From Chitinophaga pinensis (GTDB taxonomy: Bacteria; Pseudomonadota; Gammaproteobacteria; Burkholderiales; SG8-41), in NCBI GenBank assembly GCA_943329075.2, contig CALQCM020000046.1:1-35422 (forward strand): a stretch of DNA of 35,422 nt, given 5' to 3'. The notes beneath the pieces are model-generated. The model had not been told where the DNA came from. It saw only the letters and a list, made by a program, of their open reading frames with translations, and did no database searches. A program made the translations under genes and the position numbers. Below are positions 1 through 8,319 of the stretch, in pieces (position 1 is the first letter of the stretch; each line of letters starts with the position of its first letter).

Positions 1-60
1 CGTGTCGTCCAGTTCAATCGCACTTGCCACGCGCATCGCCGTCCCCAAAGTAAATCTCAT
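1..60 (-). CDS. Possible 5' end of a leftward gene (partial)
   Basis: An ATG on the minus strand at 58-60 opens a frame that stays open for 20 codons to the window edge (it begins Met-Arg-Phe-Thr-Leu-Gly). I do not recognise the protein, there is no clear Shine-Dalgarno sequence upstream, and 20 codons are too few to judge. It could equally be non-coding. Confidence 0.25.
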   Translation of the reverse strand, partial: MRFTLGTAMRVASAIELDDT

Positions 61-301
61 AATTCATGGATTCGACGAATCGTTTTTAGTTCCATTAATT
101 ACAAAGCACTACACTAGCAACGCCTAACCGAGCATACACAATGCTCGCCCTGCCCCACGCTTCCCCGCCACTTCAAACACTCAGGCTGATAGTAGCGCAA
201 GAGTCCACCAAGCCGTTCGTGACACTCGATGACAGCAACTCTCAGTGCAAAGCTACCGCAGTTTCAGTAGCTTCTTAATTTTTGACCATACGGGGTTAAC
301 T
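61..301. other. Intergenic region, nothing recognised
   Basis: This stretch lies downstream of the Bug gene ending at 302 and upstream of the left-edge frame. I see no convincing ORF, RNA gene or strong terminator hairpin. Confidence 0.4.
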
Positions 302-1279
302 TTATTCCGCCTGGATTCCCGTGGTCTTTACAATCTGTGCGTACTTTGAGATCTCCGATTTGATATACGTGGCAAATTTCAGAGGACTACTGCCAACCGG
401 CTCAGCACCAAGACTGACCAGGTGTTCCTTGAAATCCGGCGAATGCAGGATTTTCGCAATCGCTTGTTGCAGGCGTTGTACCAGCGGCTCCGGCATACCA
501 CCCGGCCCCAGCACACCGAACCAAGCGTCGAGTTCGTACCCCGGAACAGTTTCCCCCACGGTCGGAATATCTGGCGCAACGGAGGACGGTTTTGAGCTTG
601 TAACAGCAAGCGCCCGCAGTTTTCCAGATTTAATAAATGGTATCGCCACGGACAGCCCGATGAATTGGGCCGAAATCTGCCCCCCCATCAAATCCGCCAG
701 CGCCGGCGCGCCGCCCTTGTACGGGATGTTGACGAGACTGATGCCAGCCATCGTCTTCAAGAGTTCCATAGAAAGATGCGGCGAGGTGCCGTTACCGGTC
801 GAGGCGTAATTCAGTTTGCCCGGATTTACCTTTGCATACTGGATCATTTCCTTTAACGACTTCGCCGGAACCGACGGATGCACCACAAGCACGTTGGGCA
901 ACACAACCGCCAGCGTAATTGGCGTAAAGTCCCTTACTGTATCGTAGGGCAATTTCTTGTATAAACTCGGGCTAACGGTAAACGTCAGCGTCGTCAGCAT
1001 GATCGTGTAACCATCTGCAATCGAGCGCGCCACCAGTTCTGTACCGATCAGCGTATTGCCACCCGCGCGATTATCAACCACCACCTGCTGACCCCAAGCG
1101 ACTGTGAGGCGTTGCGCGATTAGACGCGCGAAGACGTCGGTATTGCCGCCCGGAGAATATGGCACCACTAAGCGAATCGGCTTAGCGGGATACGGAACGA
1201 CGGCCTGTGCAGCGCACATCCACCCACCACCGATAATGCCGATCAATAACAACTTTGATAGTTTTCGACTTCTATGCAC
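302..1279 (-). CDS. Bug/TctC-family periplasmic solute-binding receptor
   Basis: Extracytoplasmic receptor of the tripartite tricarboxylate transporter type; the family binds small carboxylates. At 325 aa it has normal family length. Visible: a signal peptide (about residues 1-26, ending Cys-Ala-Ala-Gln-Ala), the first ligand loop VVPYSPGGNTD, the motif DNRAGGNTLIGTE, the ADGYT segment, NIPYKGGAPA and a late PTVGETVPGYE segment. I place the start at the GTG at 1277-1279 because AGAGG lies eight bases upstream; the frame itself is open to 1324. This start overlaps the stop of the SucD-like gene by eight bases, so translation is probably coupled. It is the last gene of the hot-dog/CoA-ligase operon, which suggests its ligand is the acid that the operon activates. 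No TctAB genes are adjacent. Substrate unknown. Confidence 0.9.
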   Translation of the reverse strand: MHRSRKLSKLLLIGIIGGGWMCAAQAVVPYPAKPIRLVVPYSPGGNTDVFARLIAQRLTVAWGQQVVVDNRAGGNTLIGTELVARSIADGYTIMLTTLTFTVSPSLYKKLPYDTVRDFTPITLAVVLPNVLVVHPSVPAKSLKEMIQYAKVNPGKLNYASTGNGTSPHLSMELLKTMAGISLVNIPYKGGAPALADLMGGQISAQFIGLSVAIPFIKSGKLRALAVTSSKPSSVAPDIPTVGETVPGYELDAWFGVLGPGGMPEPLVQRLQQAIAKILHSPDFKEHLVSLGAEPVGSSPLKFATYIKSEISKYAQIVKTTGIQAE

Positions 1280-2213
1280 TTTGATCACCTCTTCTGGATG
1301 GCGCCACAGCGGTCTCCGCTGCAAAAAACGCCCGTCTCAGCAACCCAGGAATATCTTCGAGCGACCGAGCCACGTGTACGCCCGCCGCCGCGAGTATGCT
1401 TCGCTTGGCACTAGCGCTTTCTGCGCTCGTATTAATCGCGGCTGCGGCATGTCCAAAGGTCATGCCCGCAGGATACGCCTCCTGGAATATGCCGGAAATC
1501 AATGCCACTACCGGTTTCCTGATGCTTCCTGCCAGCACCAATTCGGCCACCTCCTGCTCGTTGCGCGTGCCCGGTTCGCCAAAAATTACCATGGCGTCGG
1601 TGTCGGCATCAGCTTCGAACAGCATCAGATATTCCGCCATGCTCATGCCGGTCACTAGATCTCCCCCCATGGCGACCGACGTCGAGACTCCGTAGCCGGT
1701 TTCTTTCAGCACAAGACCAAGCTCGGCAGTCATACCGCCGGAGCGCGAACACAGACCTATGCGGCCGGGAGAATAAATCTCCCCGGGGTCTATGCCGCCA
1801 ACGCCGCCGAGCTTACTTTTTCCCGGAGAGATAATGCCATTAGTGTTGCAGCCGACCAGGCGCACGCCAGCGGCGCGCGCCGTCGCCACGACATGCACCA
1901 CGTCGTGCAAGGGCACATATTCCGAGGTCACCACGATAAGCCGCAGACCCGCGTCGATGGCCTCCAGCACGGCGGGCTTCACTTGCGCCGCCGGCACATA
2001 GAGTATCGACGCGTCGGCCGGATGCACGGCGATCGCACTCTGCACGGTATCGAACACTGGCACGCCATGCACTACCTCGCCGAGCCTGCCTGGCGTCACC
2101 CCCGCCACGATGCGCGCGCCGTAATTAATGCACCACTGAGTGTCGAAACGCGCCTGCCCGCCAGTGATGCCCTGCACTATGATACGCGTGGTCTGATCGA
2201 TCAATATGCTCAT
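1272..2213 (-). CDS. SucD-like acyl-CoA ligase (ADP/GDP-forming) alpha subunit
   Basis: Succinyl-CoA-synthetase-alpha family protein of 313 aa. It has an N-terminal CoA-binding Rossmann domain (VQGITGGQARFDT near residues 13-25, then GARIVAGVTPG) and a ligase domain. The phosphohistidine of the family is visible as His255 in FGHAAAA, where the usual context is MGHAGA. The ATG overlaps the stop of the beta-subunit gene by four bases (ATGA), as expected for a co-translated heteromer. Divergence from housekeeping SucD, together with MaoC-like and Bug neighbours, argues for a catabolic ligase that activates a dicarboxylate such as malate, itaconate or a relative rather than the TCA enzyme; the substrate is inference. 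Confidence 0.88.
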   Translation of the reverse strand: MSILIDQTTRIIVQGITGGQARFDTQWCINYGARIVAGVTPGRLGEVVHGVPVFDTVQSAIAVHPADASILYVPAAQVKPAVLEAIDAGLRLIVVTSEYVPLHDVVHVVATARAAGVRLVGCNTNGIISPGKSKLGGVGGIDPGEIYSPGRIGLCSRSGGMTAELGLVLKETGYGVSTSVAMGGDLVTGMSMAEYLMLFEADADTDAMVIFGEPGTRNEQEVAELVLAGSIRKPVVALISGIFQEAYPAGMTFGHAAAAINTSAESASAKRSILAAAGVHVARSLEDIPGLLRRAFFAAETAVAPSRRGDQSA

Positions 2214-3415
2214 GTCAATGCGTTCGCGCGCGCGCCGGCAGTCAGTTCGACGATCAACCTTACAGCCTCTTTCAGCGTGGTACCTCGCGGCACGTAATGA
2301 ATATTGGGGTGTCCGGCGACCATCGCCCGCGACGCCTGCTCGCCGGCGCCGAACAAGCGGATCACGATGGGCAACTGTGCGGTATCGATGCGTTTTTCCT
2401 GTAATAGTTCCATCAGGGTGCTGACGCGGATATCGGTACGCGCCATCTGCGCGAAGTTAAAACCGACCAGCAAGCCCTTAAGGCGAGGATTGTCGAGAAT
2501 GGCCGCCAGCACCGCCTTCAGCTTACGATTGTCCGTGCCGGTAGGCGGCGTCACGCAATGATTGGCCGGCAGCCCCCCTAGCTCGAGCATGACATCGTGC
2601 TGGTATAAGCCAGCACCCCCGCCGCCCACCAACAGACCGATTTCGCCTTCTAGTTCGACATATTGGCATTCGCCGCCCGAAAATTCTCGGTTGGCGACGT
2701 CCACGCTATACTCGCGCGGGTTACGTGAAAGCGTAACGGCAACCCCAGCATCTGCCCACTCCGCATGACGAAACAGCGCCTGCTGGTCGACGCCCATCAT
2801 AGCGCCGACCAGCATTAGCGAACCCGAATCGGTCACCGCCAGCGGATTGATTTCGAGCAGCAACGCGTCGGCTGCGCAAAAAGCTTCGTACAACGCCACC
2901 AACAATGCGGCCAACGATGCCCCAAGCGCGGCGTCAAAACCAGCGCGCTGGAGAAGCTCGTTTGCCTGTCCTACGGCGAGACCGCACAGGGGATCGATCG
3001 CCGCCGACACCAGCCGCTCCGGCTGCGTGCGCATCACATCTTCGACATCGATGCCACCACTACGTGTAATCACGATTTCAGGTCTGGGACCGTTCAGCGA
3101 TAGGCTCAGATAAAACTCGTCGCGAATCGCGATTCGCTCTTCAATATAGACGCGCTGCACGGCATGACCGAGCACGCTGGTCCCAAGCATTGCGGCAACC
3201 GCAGCGCGACACTCCTCCGCATTCGCCGTTAGCCGCACGGCGCCCGCCTTGCCGCGCCGGCCGGTCGGAATAAGCGCCTTTACCACCGCACCACCGGGCA
3301 TATCAGCGGCGATACGCACGGCTTCATCAGGCGACGCCGCAACCGCGCCTCGCGGCACCGGCAGCCCGCGTTCGCGCAGCCAGCGTTTCGCGAGGTCTTC
3401 GGTGAGCGCCAGCAT
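2210..3415 (-). CDS. SucC-like acyl-CoA ligase (ADP/GDP-forming) beta subunit, ATP-grasp
   Basis: A 401-aa ATP-grasp protein of the succinyl-CoA-synthetase beta family. The N-terminal ATP-grasp part begins LTEDLAKRWLRERGLPVPRG and includes VVKALIPTGRRGKAGAV, which resembles the K-x-GGRGKAGGV nucleotide-binding loop but has Pro-Thr-Gly-Arg in place of the first glycines. The metal-site segment LLLEINPLAV is conserved near residue 200. The C-terminal ligase domain contains LVGGGGAGLYQHDVMLELGG. It starts six bases after the upstream hot-dog gene and overlaps the alpha-subunit gene by four bases, so the pair forms one ligase. The shift in the nucleotide loop and the catabolic neighbours suggest a substrate other than succinate. 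Confidence 0.88.
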   Translation of the reverse strand: MLALTEDLAKRWLRERGLPVPRGAVAASPDEAVRIAADMPGGAVVKALIPTGRRGKAGAVRLTANAEECRAAVAAMLGTSVLGHAVQRVYIEERIAIRDEFYLSLSLNGPRPEIVITRSGGIDVEDVMRTQPERLVSAAIDPLCGLAVGQANELLQRAGFDAALGASLAALLVALYEAFCAADALLLEINPLAVTDSGSLMLVGAMMGVDQQALFRHAEWADAGVAVTLSRNPREYSVDVANREFSGGECQYVELEGEIGLLVGGGGAGLYQHDVMLELGGLPANHCVTPPTGTDNRKLKAVLAAILDNPRLKGLLVGFNFAQMARTDIRVSTLMELLQEKRIDTAQLPIVIRLFGAGEQASRAMVAGHPNIHYVPRGTTLKEAVRLIVELTAGARANALT

Positions 3416-3421
3416 TGCCGC

Positions 3422-3871
3422 TTATGCCGCAGCGGCCGGCGGCAGCGTGCAAGCGGCACTGCCGACCATCACCTGCGCACCGTCCTGGTTCTCCACCCAC
3501 ACGCTCAAGGCGAGGCGCAAACCGCCAGCCTGCGCCTCGCGTGATTCCAGACGTGCCTTCGGTTGCAGAGATTCACCAATGCGCACGCTGCGCGGTATCT
3601 TGATCTCGAGCTCACCACACCCGAACCACGGCATACCGAACAACTCGACTAGAAAACCAACGAGGTAGCCCTCCCACTGCGTGCCTGAAACAACAATTTC
3701 GGAAAGGCCCGCGTCGTTCGCCGCATTGAGATCGGTGTGCAGATTTTTTGCCGGCCATACTTCGGCATCAAATGGACCGCCCGACAGCGCCAACGCGCGC
3801 GCCAGAGTCAGTTGGCGCGCGCGCCCCGCGAAAACCTGCCCAAGCGGCGCCTGCAACAGGTCGGCGCTCAC
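3422..3871 (-). CDS. MaoC-like hot-dog protein (second of a pair)
   Basis: A 149-aa single hot-dog domain protein related to MaoC/(R)-specific enoyl-CoA hydratases. The segment NLHTDLNAANDAGL (about residues 43-56) matches the NPLHTD...A...GL core of the family and keeps His45, but the usual Asp-x-Asn-Pro ahead of it is replaced by Pro-Ala-Lys-Asn. The C-terminal half is a beta-rich strand series typical of the fold. The start is a GTG that overlaps the stop of the preceding hot-dog gene in a GTGA arrangement. It probably pairs with that protein as a heteromeric CoA-ester hydratase or binding protein acting on the product of the adjacent CoA ligase. Catalysis is uncertain because of the altered motif. 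Confidence 0.75.
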   Translation of the reverse strand: MSADLLQAPLGQVFAGRARQLTLARALALSGGPFDAEVWPAKNLHTDLNAANDAGLSEIVVSGTQWEGYLVGFLVELFGMPWFGCGELEIKIPRSVRIGESLQPKARLESREAQAGGLRLALSVWVENQDGAQVMVGSAACTLPPAAAA

Positions 3872-4326
3872 TTGTTTTCCCCCAAGGCATACGTCTTTAC
3901 TTTGCCGAGCATAAAAAAAGTCGAGGCTAGATCGCGCCGCAAAATATCGGCGCCGCGCTCGTCTTGCACCAGCGCCACGTAATCCTGATAAATCTTTCCG
4001 CGCTGCTCGTAGGTATTAGTTACTGTCCAAGTGACGCGGAAACGGCTTCCGACGTAACCCGGGTTGGTATAGCGGCTGCGGTCGCGCGCAAACGCCGATC
4101 CCATGCCCGGCGCCTGGCGGTAAGATGGACTTCGCGTGCGCGGACTCATGTGCATCAACAGCACTGGATGCACGAGAGGCGGCATGCCGTTCCGCCCATC
4201 GAGGTAAATCGGGTTGTAATCCTCGACGCAATAGAGAAATTGCTGATTGAGATCCGATGTCACCACAAATTCCAGCGGTTCATATTGATCCCCCGCCTTC
4301 ATCTCGTGCGCAAATTTTTCGTTCAT
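3868..4326 (-). CDS. MaoC-like hot-dog protein (first of a pair)
   Basis: A 152-aa protein with the start of a hydratase-2 motif, ED-YNPIYLDG (Asp36-Tyr-Asn38-Pro39-Ile-Tyr41). The family motif is Asp-x-Asn-Pro-x-His, so the catalytic-histidine position is Tyr41 here. The rest, including the long tail with VTNTYEQRGKIYQDYVALVQD, resembles the N-terminal hot-dog half of two-domain acyl dehydratases. It is the first gene of the operon running left through the second hot-dog protein, SucC-like, SucD-like and Bug genes. Promoter elements should lie in the 500-base gap to the right. Two small hot-dog genes in tandem are typical of heteromeric hydratases; loss of the His makes this subunit possibly structural. 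Confidence 0.72.
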   Translation of the reverse strand: MNEKFAHEMKAGDQYEPLEFVVTSDLNQQFLYCVEDYNPIYLDGRNGMPPLVHPVLLMHMSPRTRSPSYRQAPGMGSAFARDRSRYTNPGYVGSRFRVTWTVTNTYEQRGKIYQDYVALVQDERGADILRRDLASTFFMLGKVKTYALGENK

Positions 4327-4823
4327 GCAACTCTCCGTACCATCTAGAAATTCGACCGCCTCCGCTCACCATAGAAAAAAAGTGATTTTTTCAATGGCGT
4401 CTTTACTTCTGCTCATCGGAGAGTGTCTCAGTTGGCAACTGAAGGTAAGGGCGCGCGGCGGAAATCATTATGCGGCCTTTTGAAGTTGAAGGATAGTCGA
4501 CACGAAAAGCGTGGGCGAGCGCAGGAATGTTTTTATGTCCCGGAATCTGCGAAGCGCCTTCTCAGATTCCAGTCCACTGCAATTTTTTATCCTCACTTAA
4601 ATTTCGAGCGGGAAAACGGTCATGACGCCAGTCTGCGACCGCTACTCCGACAACAACGCCGGCGGATCCACTGTCAAACCGAATGGTGTCATCCCGTTGG
4701 GTAACGAGACATCCAGAAAGAACCGTCTTGACGATTTCGCGGGCCAGGTTGGTGATGTTCACCATGCGGACGACATCACTGTTATCCCGCTCGACGACCT
4801 CTAATTATGCGAGAATTGTCTGC
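4327..4823. other. Divergent intergenic region between two operons
   Basis: A gap of about 500 bases between the leftward hot-dog operon and the rightward Bug-dehydrogenase-Bug operon; promoters for both must lie here. No regulator gene is present. Reading the minus strand from about 4800 down to 4690 gives a short stretch (LAREIVKTVLSG, preceded by RDNSDVVRM) that faintly resembles the C-terminal helix-turn-helix of large serine recombinases (LAPDIVEAILDG). It is followed by unrelated residues, so at most it is a decayed fragment. Confidence 0.4.
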
Positions 4824-5810
4824 ATGAAATTCTCATTCAAAACAATTAGGGCCATCAGCCATTTCGGACTCCCCCCGATTGCTGCGATCGTTTTTTCGGT
4901 GTTGGCACACGCACAGGAATTTCCGACCAAGTCAGTGCGGTTGATCGTGCCTTTTGCGCCCGGCGGTGGTACCGATATCATGGCGCGCACCTTGGGTCAG
5001 TGGCTGTCCGAACAGTGGGGCCAGCAGATAATCGTCGACAACCGCGGCGGCGGTGGTACCGTCATCGGCACCGAACTGGCGGTGAAATCGCCCGCTGACG
5101 GCTACACGCTGCTGCTTGCCAACATAGCGCTGGCGCTCAACCCGGGCCTGCACGAGAAGTTGCCCTACGACGCGCGACGCGACCTCGCGCCGGTCGAATT
5201 GATTGCGTCGCAACCAAACGCGCTGGCGATGAACCCGGGGCTGCCGGTCAAGACGGTCAGGGAGTTCGTCGCGCATGCGAAGACGCCGGGGTCGAAGCTG
5301 AATTTCGCGTCGTCGGGCAACGGCAGCGTCGGCCATATTTCGGGCGAGATGTTCCGCATCGCGATCGGCGCCGACATGCAGCACATCTCCTACAAGGGCG
5401 GCGGCCCGGCGGCGGTCGATCTGATGAGCGGCCAGGTGCCGGTCGCGTTCATCAGCCTGCCGACGGTGATGACGCACTGGAAGGCCGGCCGCATTCGCGT
5501 GCTGGCAATCACCGACAGCAAACGCTCGGCGGCGGCGCCGGAACTGCCGACCGTCGGCGAAACGGTCAAGGACTTCCGCGTCGACAACTGGATCGGCATG
5601 TTCGCCCCCGCCGGCACGCCGCGCGCGATCATCGACAAACTCAATGCCGACATTACGCGCGCAATCAAACGGCGCGAAATGCAGGAGCGTCTCGCCGGCC
5701 AGGGCTTCGACGTGGTGGGCGGCACGCCGGAGGAATTCGGTAGGCAGCTCCAGTCCGACATTGAAAAATACACTGGCGTGATACGCGCGGCCGGTATTCG
5801 CGAAAACTAA
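4824..5810 (+). CDS. Bug/TctC-family periplasmic solute-binding receptor
   Basis: A 328-aa carboxylate receptor. The chosen ATG gives a proper signal peptide (MKFSFK, a hydrophobic stretch, cleavage near AHA-QEF at about residue 30); the frame is open upstream to 4683, but that part adds no Bug-like sequence. Core motifs: IVPFAPGGGTD, DNRGGGGTVIGTE, PADGYT, ISYKGGGPAAVDL, PTVGETVKDF. The isocitrate-dehydrogenase-family gene follows after 11 bases and a second Bug gene follows that, so this receptor probably delivers a hydroxyacid that the dehydrogenase oxidises. No TctAB partner in the operon. Confidence 0.92.
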   Translation: MKFSFKTIRAISHFGLPPIAAIVFSVLAHAQEFPTKSVRLIVPFAPGGGTDIMARTLGQWLSEQWGQQIIVDNRGGGGTVIGTELAVKSPADGYTLLLANIALALNPGLHEKLPYDARRDLAPVELIASQPNALAMNPGLPVKTVREFVAHAKTPGSKLNFASSGNGSVGHISGEMFRIAIGADMQHISYKGGGPAAVDLMSGQVPVAFISLPTVMTHWKAGRIRVLAITDSKRSAAAPELPTVGETVKDFRVDNWIGMFAPAGTPRAIIDKLNADITRAIKRREMQERLAGQGFDVVGGTPEEFGRQLQSDIEKYTGVIRAAGIREN

Positions 5811-5821
5811 CGGGAATAGAA

Positions 5822-6895
5822 ATGACACTGAAGATAGGCATCCTCGAAGGCGACGACATCGGGCTTGAGGTCGTACCCGAATGCGTAAAGGTGATGAAGG
5901 CTGCGGCGGGCGCGGTCGGTCTCGATGTCGACTGGCGACCGATACCAATTGCGCGCAAAGCGCATGATCAACTCGGGCACACACTGCCACCGGGCACGCT
6001 GGAAACACTAGAAAAACTCGACGGGTGGATCCTCGGCCCGATCGGGCACCGCGAGTACCCTCGCAACGATCCGACTTGGGTCAACGCGCATCCGGTGTTT
6101 CGTAAACATTTTCAGTTTTATGCGAACTACAAGCCCTATCTTTCGTACGCAAACCTGCCGTCGGTTTATAAGGACATAGATTTGCTGTTCCTGCGCGAGA
6201 CCACCGAGGGCTTCAAGGTCGACGGCAACCTGTTCCGCGGTTACGGCGAGGTAATGCCGACCAGCGACATGGCGATTGGCATTTGCGTGACGACGCGGCT
6301 AAAAAGCCGCCTTATCGCGGAGGCCGCCTTTGAGGCGGCGCGCCACGCCAAGCGGCGCAAGGTCACCGCCGTGCACAAAGACACCGTCTATCGCTGGGGC
6401 GACGGCCTGTTCGCCGAAGAGTGTCGCAAGGTCGCAAGGAATTTCCCTGAAATCGAATTCGAGGAAGTGATTGTCGACACCTTTGCGATGCGTCTCGTCA
6501 TGAAGCCGCAGCAGTACGACGTCATCGTCACCACCAATCTATACGGCGACATACTCACGGACCAGGCCGCGGGTCTCGTCGGCGGGCTCGGCCTCGCGCC
6601 AGGGCTCAACGCGAGCGAAACACTGGCAATGGCGCAGGCCACGCACGGATCCGCCCCGGACATCGCCGGCAAGGACCTCGCCAATCCATACGCGATGATC
6701 ATGTCAGGCAAGATGCTGTTCGACTGGCTAGCGCTCAAACGCAACGAACCGAAGGCGGTCGAGGCAGGCACGCGGATCGGGCGCGCGATGGAGCGCGTAA
6801 TCGCAGAAGCGCGGCACCTGACGCGCGATGTCGGCGGCAATGCAGGCACCTGCGAAATGGGTGACGCCGTCGCCAACGCGATTGCAAAGTCATAG
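5822..6895 (+). CDS. Isocitrate/isopropylmalate-family beta-decarboxylating dehydrogenase
   Basis: A 357-aa NAD(P)-dependent oxidative decarboxylase of 2-hydroxyacids carrying a 3-carboxylate. Family landmarks: RETTEGF at residues 125-131, the catalytic-lysine region VHKDTVYRWGDG (Lys186), the metal-binding stretch NLYGDILTDQAAGL (Asp243 and Asp247), and HGSAPDIAGKDLANP (residues 275-289). The N-terminus reads GDDIGLE where LeuB/Icd/tartrate dehydrogenases have GDGIGPE, an uncommon variant. It sits 11 bases after one Bug gene and 10 bases before the next, so a substrate brought in by a Bug receptor (tartrate, D-malate, an alkylmalate or similar) is more likely than leucine biosynthesis; no leuCD genes are nearby. 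A GGGAAT sequence precedes the ATG. Confidence 0.88.
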   Translation: MTLKIGILEGDDIGLEVVPECVKVMKAAAGAVGLDVDWRPIPIARKAHDQLGHTLPPGTLETLEKLDGWILGPIGHREYPRNDPTWVNAHPVFRKHFQFYANYKPYLSYANLPSVYKDIDLLFLRETTEGFKVDGNLFRGYGEVMPTSDMAIGICVTTRLKSRLIAEAAFEAARHAKRRKVTAVHKDTVYRWGDGLFAEECRKVARNFPEIEFEEVIVDTFAMRLVMKPQQYDVIVTTNLYGDILTDQAAGLVGGLGLAPGLNASETLAMAQATHGSAPDIAGKDLANPYAMIMSGKMLFDWLALKRNEPKAVEAGTRIGRAMERVIAEARHLTRDVGGNAGTCEMGDAVANAIAKS

Positions 6896-6905
6896 AGGAA
6901 GCGAC

Positions 6906-7877
6906 ATGCGATCGCGCAACGCCGCCCACGCCCTTGTTGTCATGCTCATGATGGACATGGCGTTTGCGCAGTCGTACCCATCCAAGCCCGTGCGTTTTGT
7001 CGTGCCGACATCGGCCGGCGGCGGCGCGGATGTGGTGGCGCGTGCTCTCGGGCAAAAGCTCGCCGCGACTCTCGGCCAGCCGATGGTTTACGACAATCGC
7101 GCCGGTGCCGGAGGCATCATTGGCACCGAAATCACCGCCAAATCGCCGGCCGACGGCTACACGCTCCTAATAGTGACCTCTGCACATACTATTAACCCGA
7201 GCCTTTACGCCAAGCTGCCTTACGACACGAAGCAGGACTTCGCGCCGGTCGGCCTGGTGGCATCGCTGGCCTACCTGCTCACAGTGCATCCGTCGCTACC
7301 AGTACGTTCGGTAGGCGAGTTAATTGCGCTGGCACACGCGAAACCGCATCAAATGAACTTCGGATCAGCAGGCACTGGCTCGTCGAATCATCTAGTGATG
7401 GAGTCGTTTAAGTTGACGGCAGGCATCGACGTCGCGCACGTGCCATACAAAGGTGGCTCTCCCGCTGCAACAGCTCTGATCAGCGGCGAGGTACAACTCT
7501 CGTTCGCGAGCCCAACCAACAGCTTGCCGTTCATAAAGGCGGGCCGCCTTCGCGGCATCGCTGTCACGAGTAGCGCCCGCCTGCCGATCGCCCCCGATCT
7601 GCCAACCATCGCTGAAGCAGGTTTTCTGGGCTATCAAGACATCGGCTGGTACGGAATACTGGCGCCAGCGGGCGTGCCGCGCGAAATCGTTTCAAAAATC
7701 AATCAAGCGCTAACCAAGGCGCAACAACATCCCGACGTACGTGAATTTTATGCGCGGCAGGGCATCGATCAAGCAACCACGACCAGCGTTGAAGATTTTA
7801 CAGAGGTTATCCGTAACGAGATCGCGAAGTGGTCGAAGGTCGTTACAGCTGCGGGAATACGCGCAAGCCAATACTGA
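6906..7877 (+). CDS. Bug/TctC-family periplasmic solute-binding receptor
   Basis: A 323-aa receptor with a signal peptide (residues 1-21, cleavage after AFA before QSYPSK). Motifs include VVPTSAGGGADVVAR, DNRAGAGGIIGTE, PADGYT, HVPYKGGSPAATAL and PTIAEAGFLGY. The ATG at 6906 has AGAGGAA upstream; the open frame from 6828 only overlaps the dehydrogenase gene. Third gene of the Bug-dehydrogenase-Bug operon: two receptors in one operon suggest two related ligands, or one receptor acting as a sensor. The stop at 7877 directly abuts the remnant of an integrase on the other strand, so the operon's 3' side is the edge of an inserted island. Confidence 0.92.
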   Translation: MRSRNAAHALVVMLMMDMAFAQSYPSKPVRFVVPTSAGGGADVVARALGQKLAATLGQPMVYDNRAGAGGIIGTEITAKSPADGYTLLIVTSAHTINPSLYAKLPYDTKQDFAPVGLVASLAYLLTVHPSLPVRSVGELIALAHAKPHQMNFGSAGTGSSNHLVMESFKLTAGIDVAHVPYKGGSPAATALISGEVQLSFASPTNSLPFIKAGRLRGIAVTSSARLPIAPDLPTIAEAGFLGYQDIGWYGILAPAGVPREIVSKINQALTKAQQHPDVREFYARQGIDQATTTSVEDFTEVIRNEIAKWSKVVTAAGIRASQY

Positions 7878-7880
7878 GCG

Positions 7881-8240
7881 ACGCAGTTGTCGTATGCGGT
7901 TGCATCCACTGCCACTCATCGCCTGCCATGCGCAGGATGCCGCGGCATCGTCGCAAGATACCGATTCACCGTGGCCGGCTTGTTGCACTTTGCAAGTTCG
8001 CGCTGAGAAATCGACCAAATCAAATCCCCGTTGATCCCGGTAAGCAGCTTGTCCCGCATGTACGGGTCAAGCATGCGACAGATGCGCTGAAGATCCTTGA
8101 TGCTTCTACGCGGTATCTTGAGTTCGAGATACCTCACCACGGCCCGCTGCCACGAGCGCTTGGGCTTCCCCCCAAGATGCGCTTCCCTGAGCGCCTCGTG
8201 CCTTAACTCGCCGAGGAGGGCCTGCGCGCTCAGGATTAAC
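7881..8240 (-). pseudogene. Tyrosine-recombinase (phage integrase) remnant, frameshifted and truncated
   Basis: Reading left from about 8239, one frame gives ALLGELRHEALREAHLGGKPKRSW, then an SAM-like core segment ending NKPATVNRYLA near 7952. That is the classic N-terminal/core-binding sequence of phage-type integrases (ATVNRYLALL). The match then continues in a different frame as RGILRMAGDEWQWM, the expected continuation (LRAILRRA..EWEWL), so there is a frameshift at about 7950-7955. The catalytic C-terminal domain (the R-H-R-Y residues) is absent and an in-frame TAG lies just upstream of the first recognisable residues, so both ends are lost. It marks the left side of an island carrying the fic gene. 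Confidence 0.75.
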
Positions 8241-8319
8241 CTCTATGTTGTAAGGCATTTTCTAGTTGCTTACTCCGAGATTTTTCCAATCTGGGTGACA
8301 GCATGATCACAATTCCGCG

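Noticed and set aside
4622..4804. 60-codon plus-strand frame in the divergent gap
   Set aside because: No ribosome-binding site or recognisable protein, and it competes with a faint recombinase-like reading on the other strand.
4932..6008. 358-codon open frame on the minus strand
   Set aside because: It is antisense to the Bug and dehydrogenase genes, with the composition expected of a shadow frame in GC-rich DNA and no recognisable domain.
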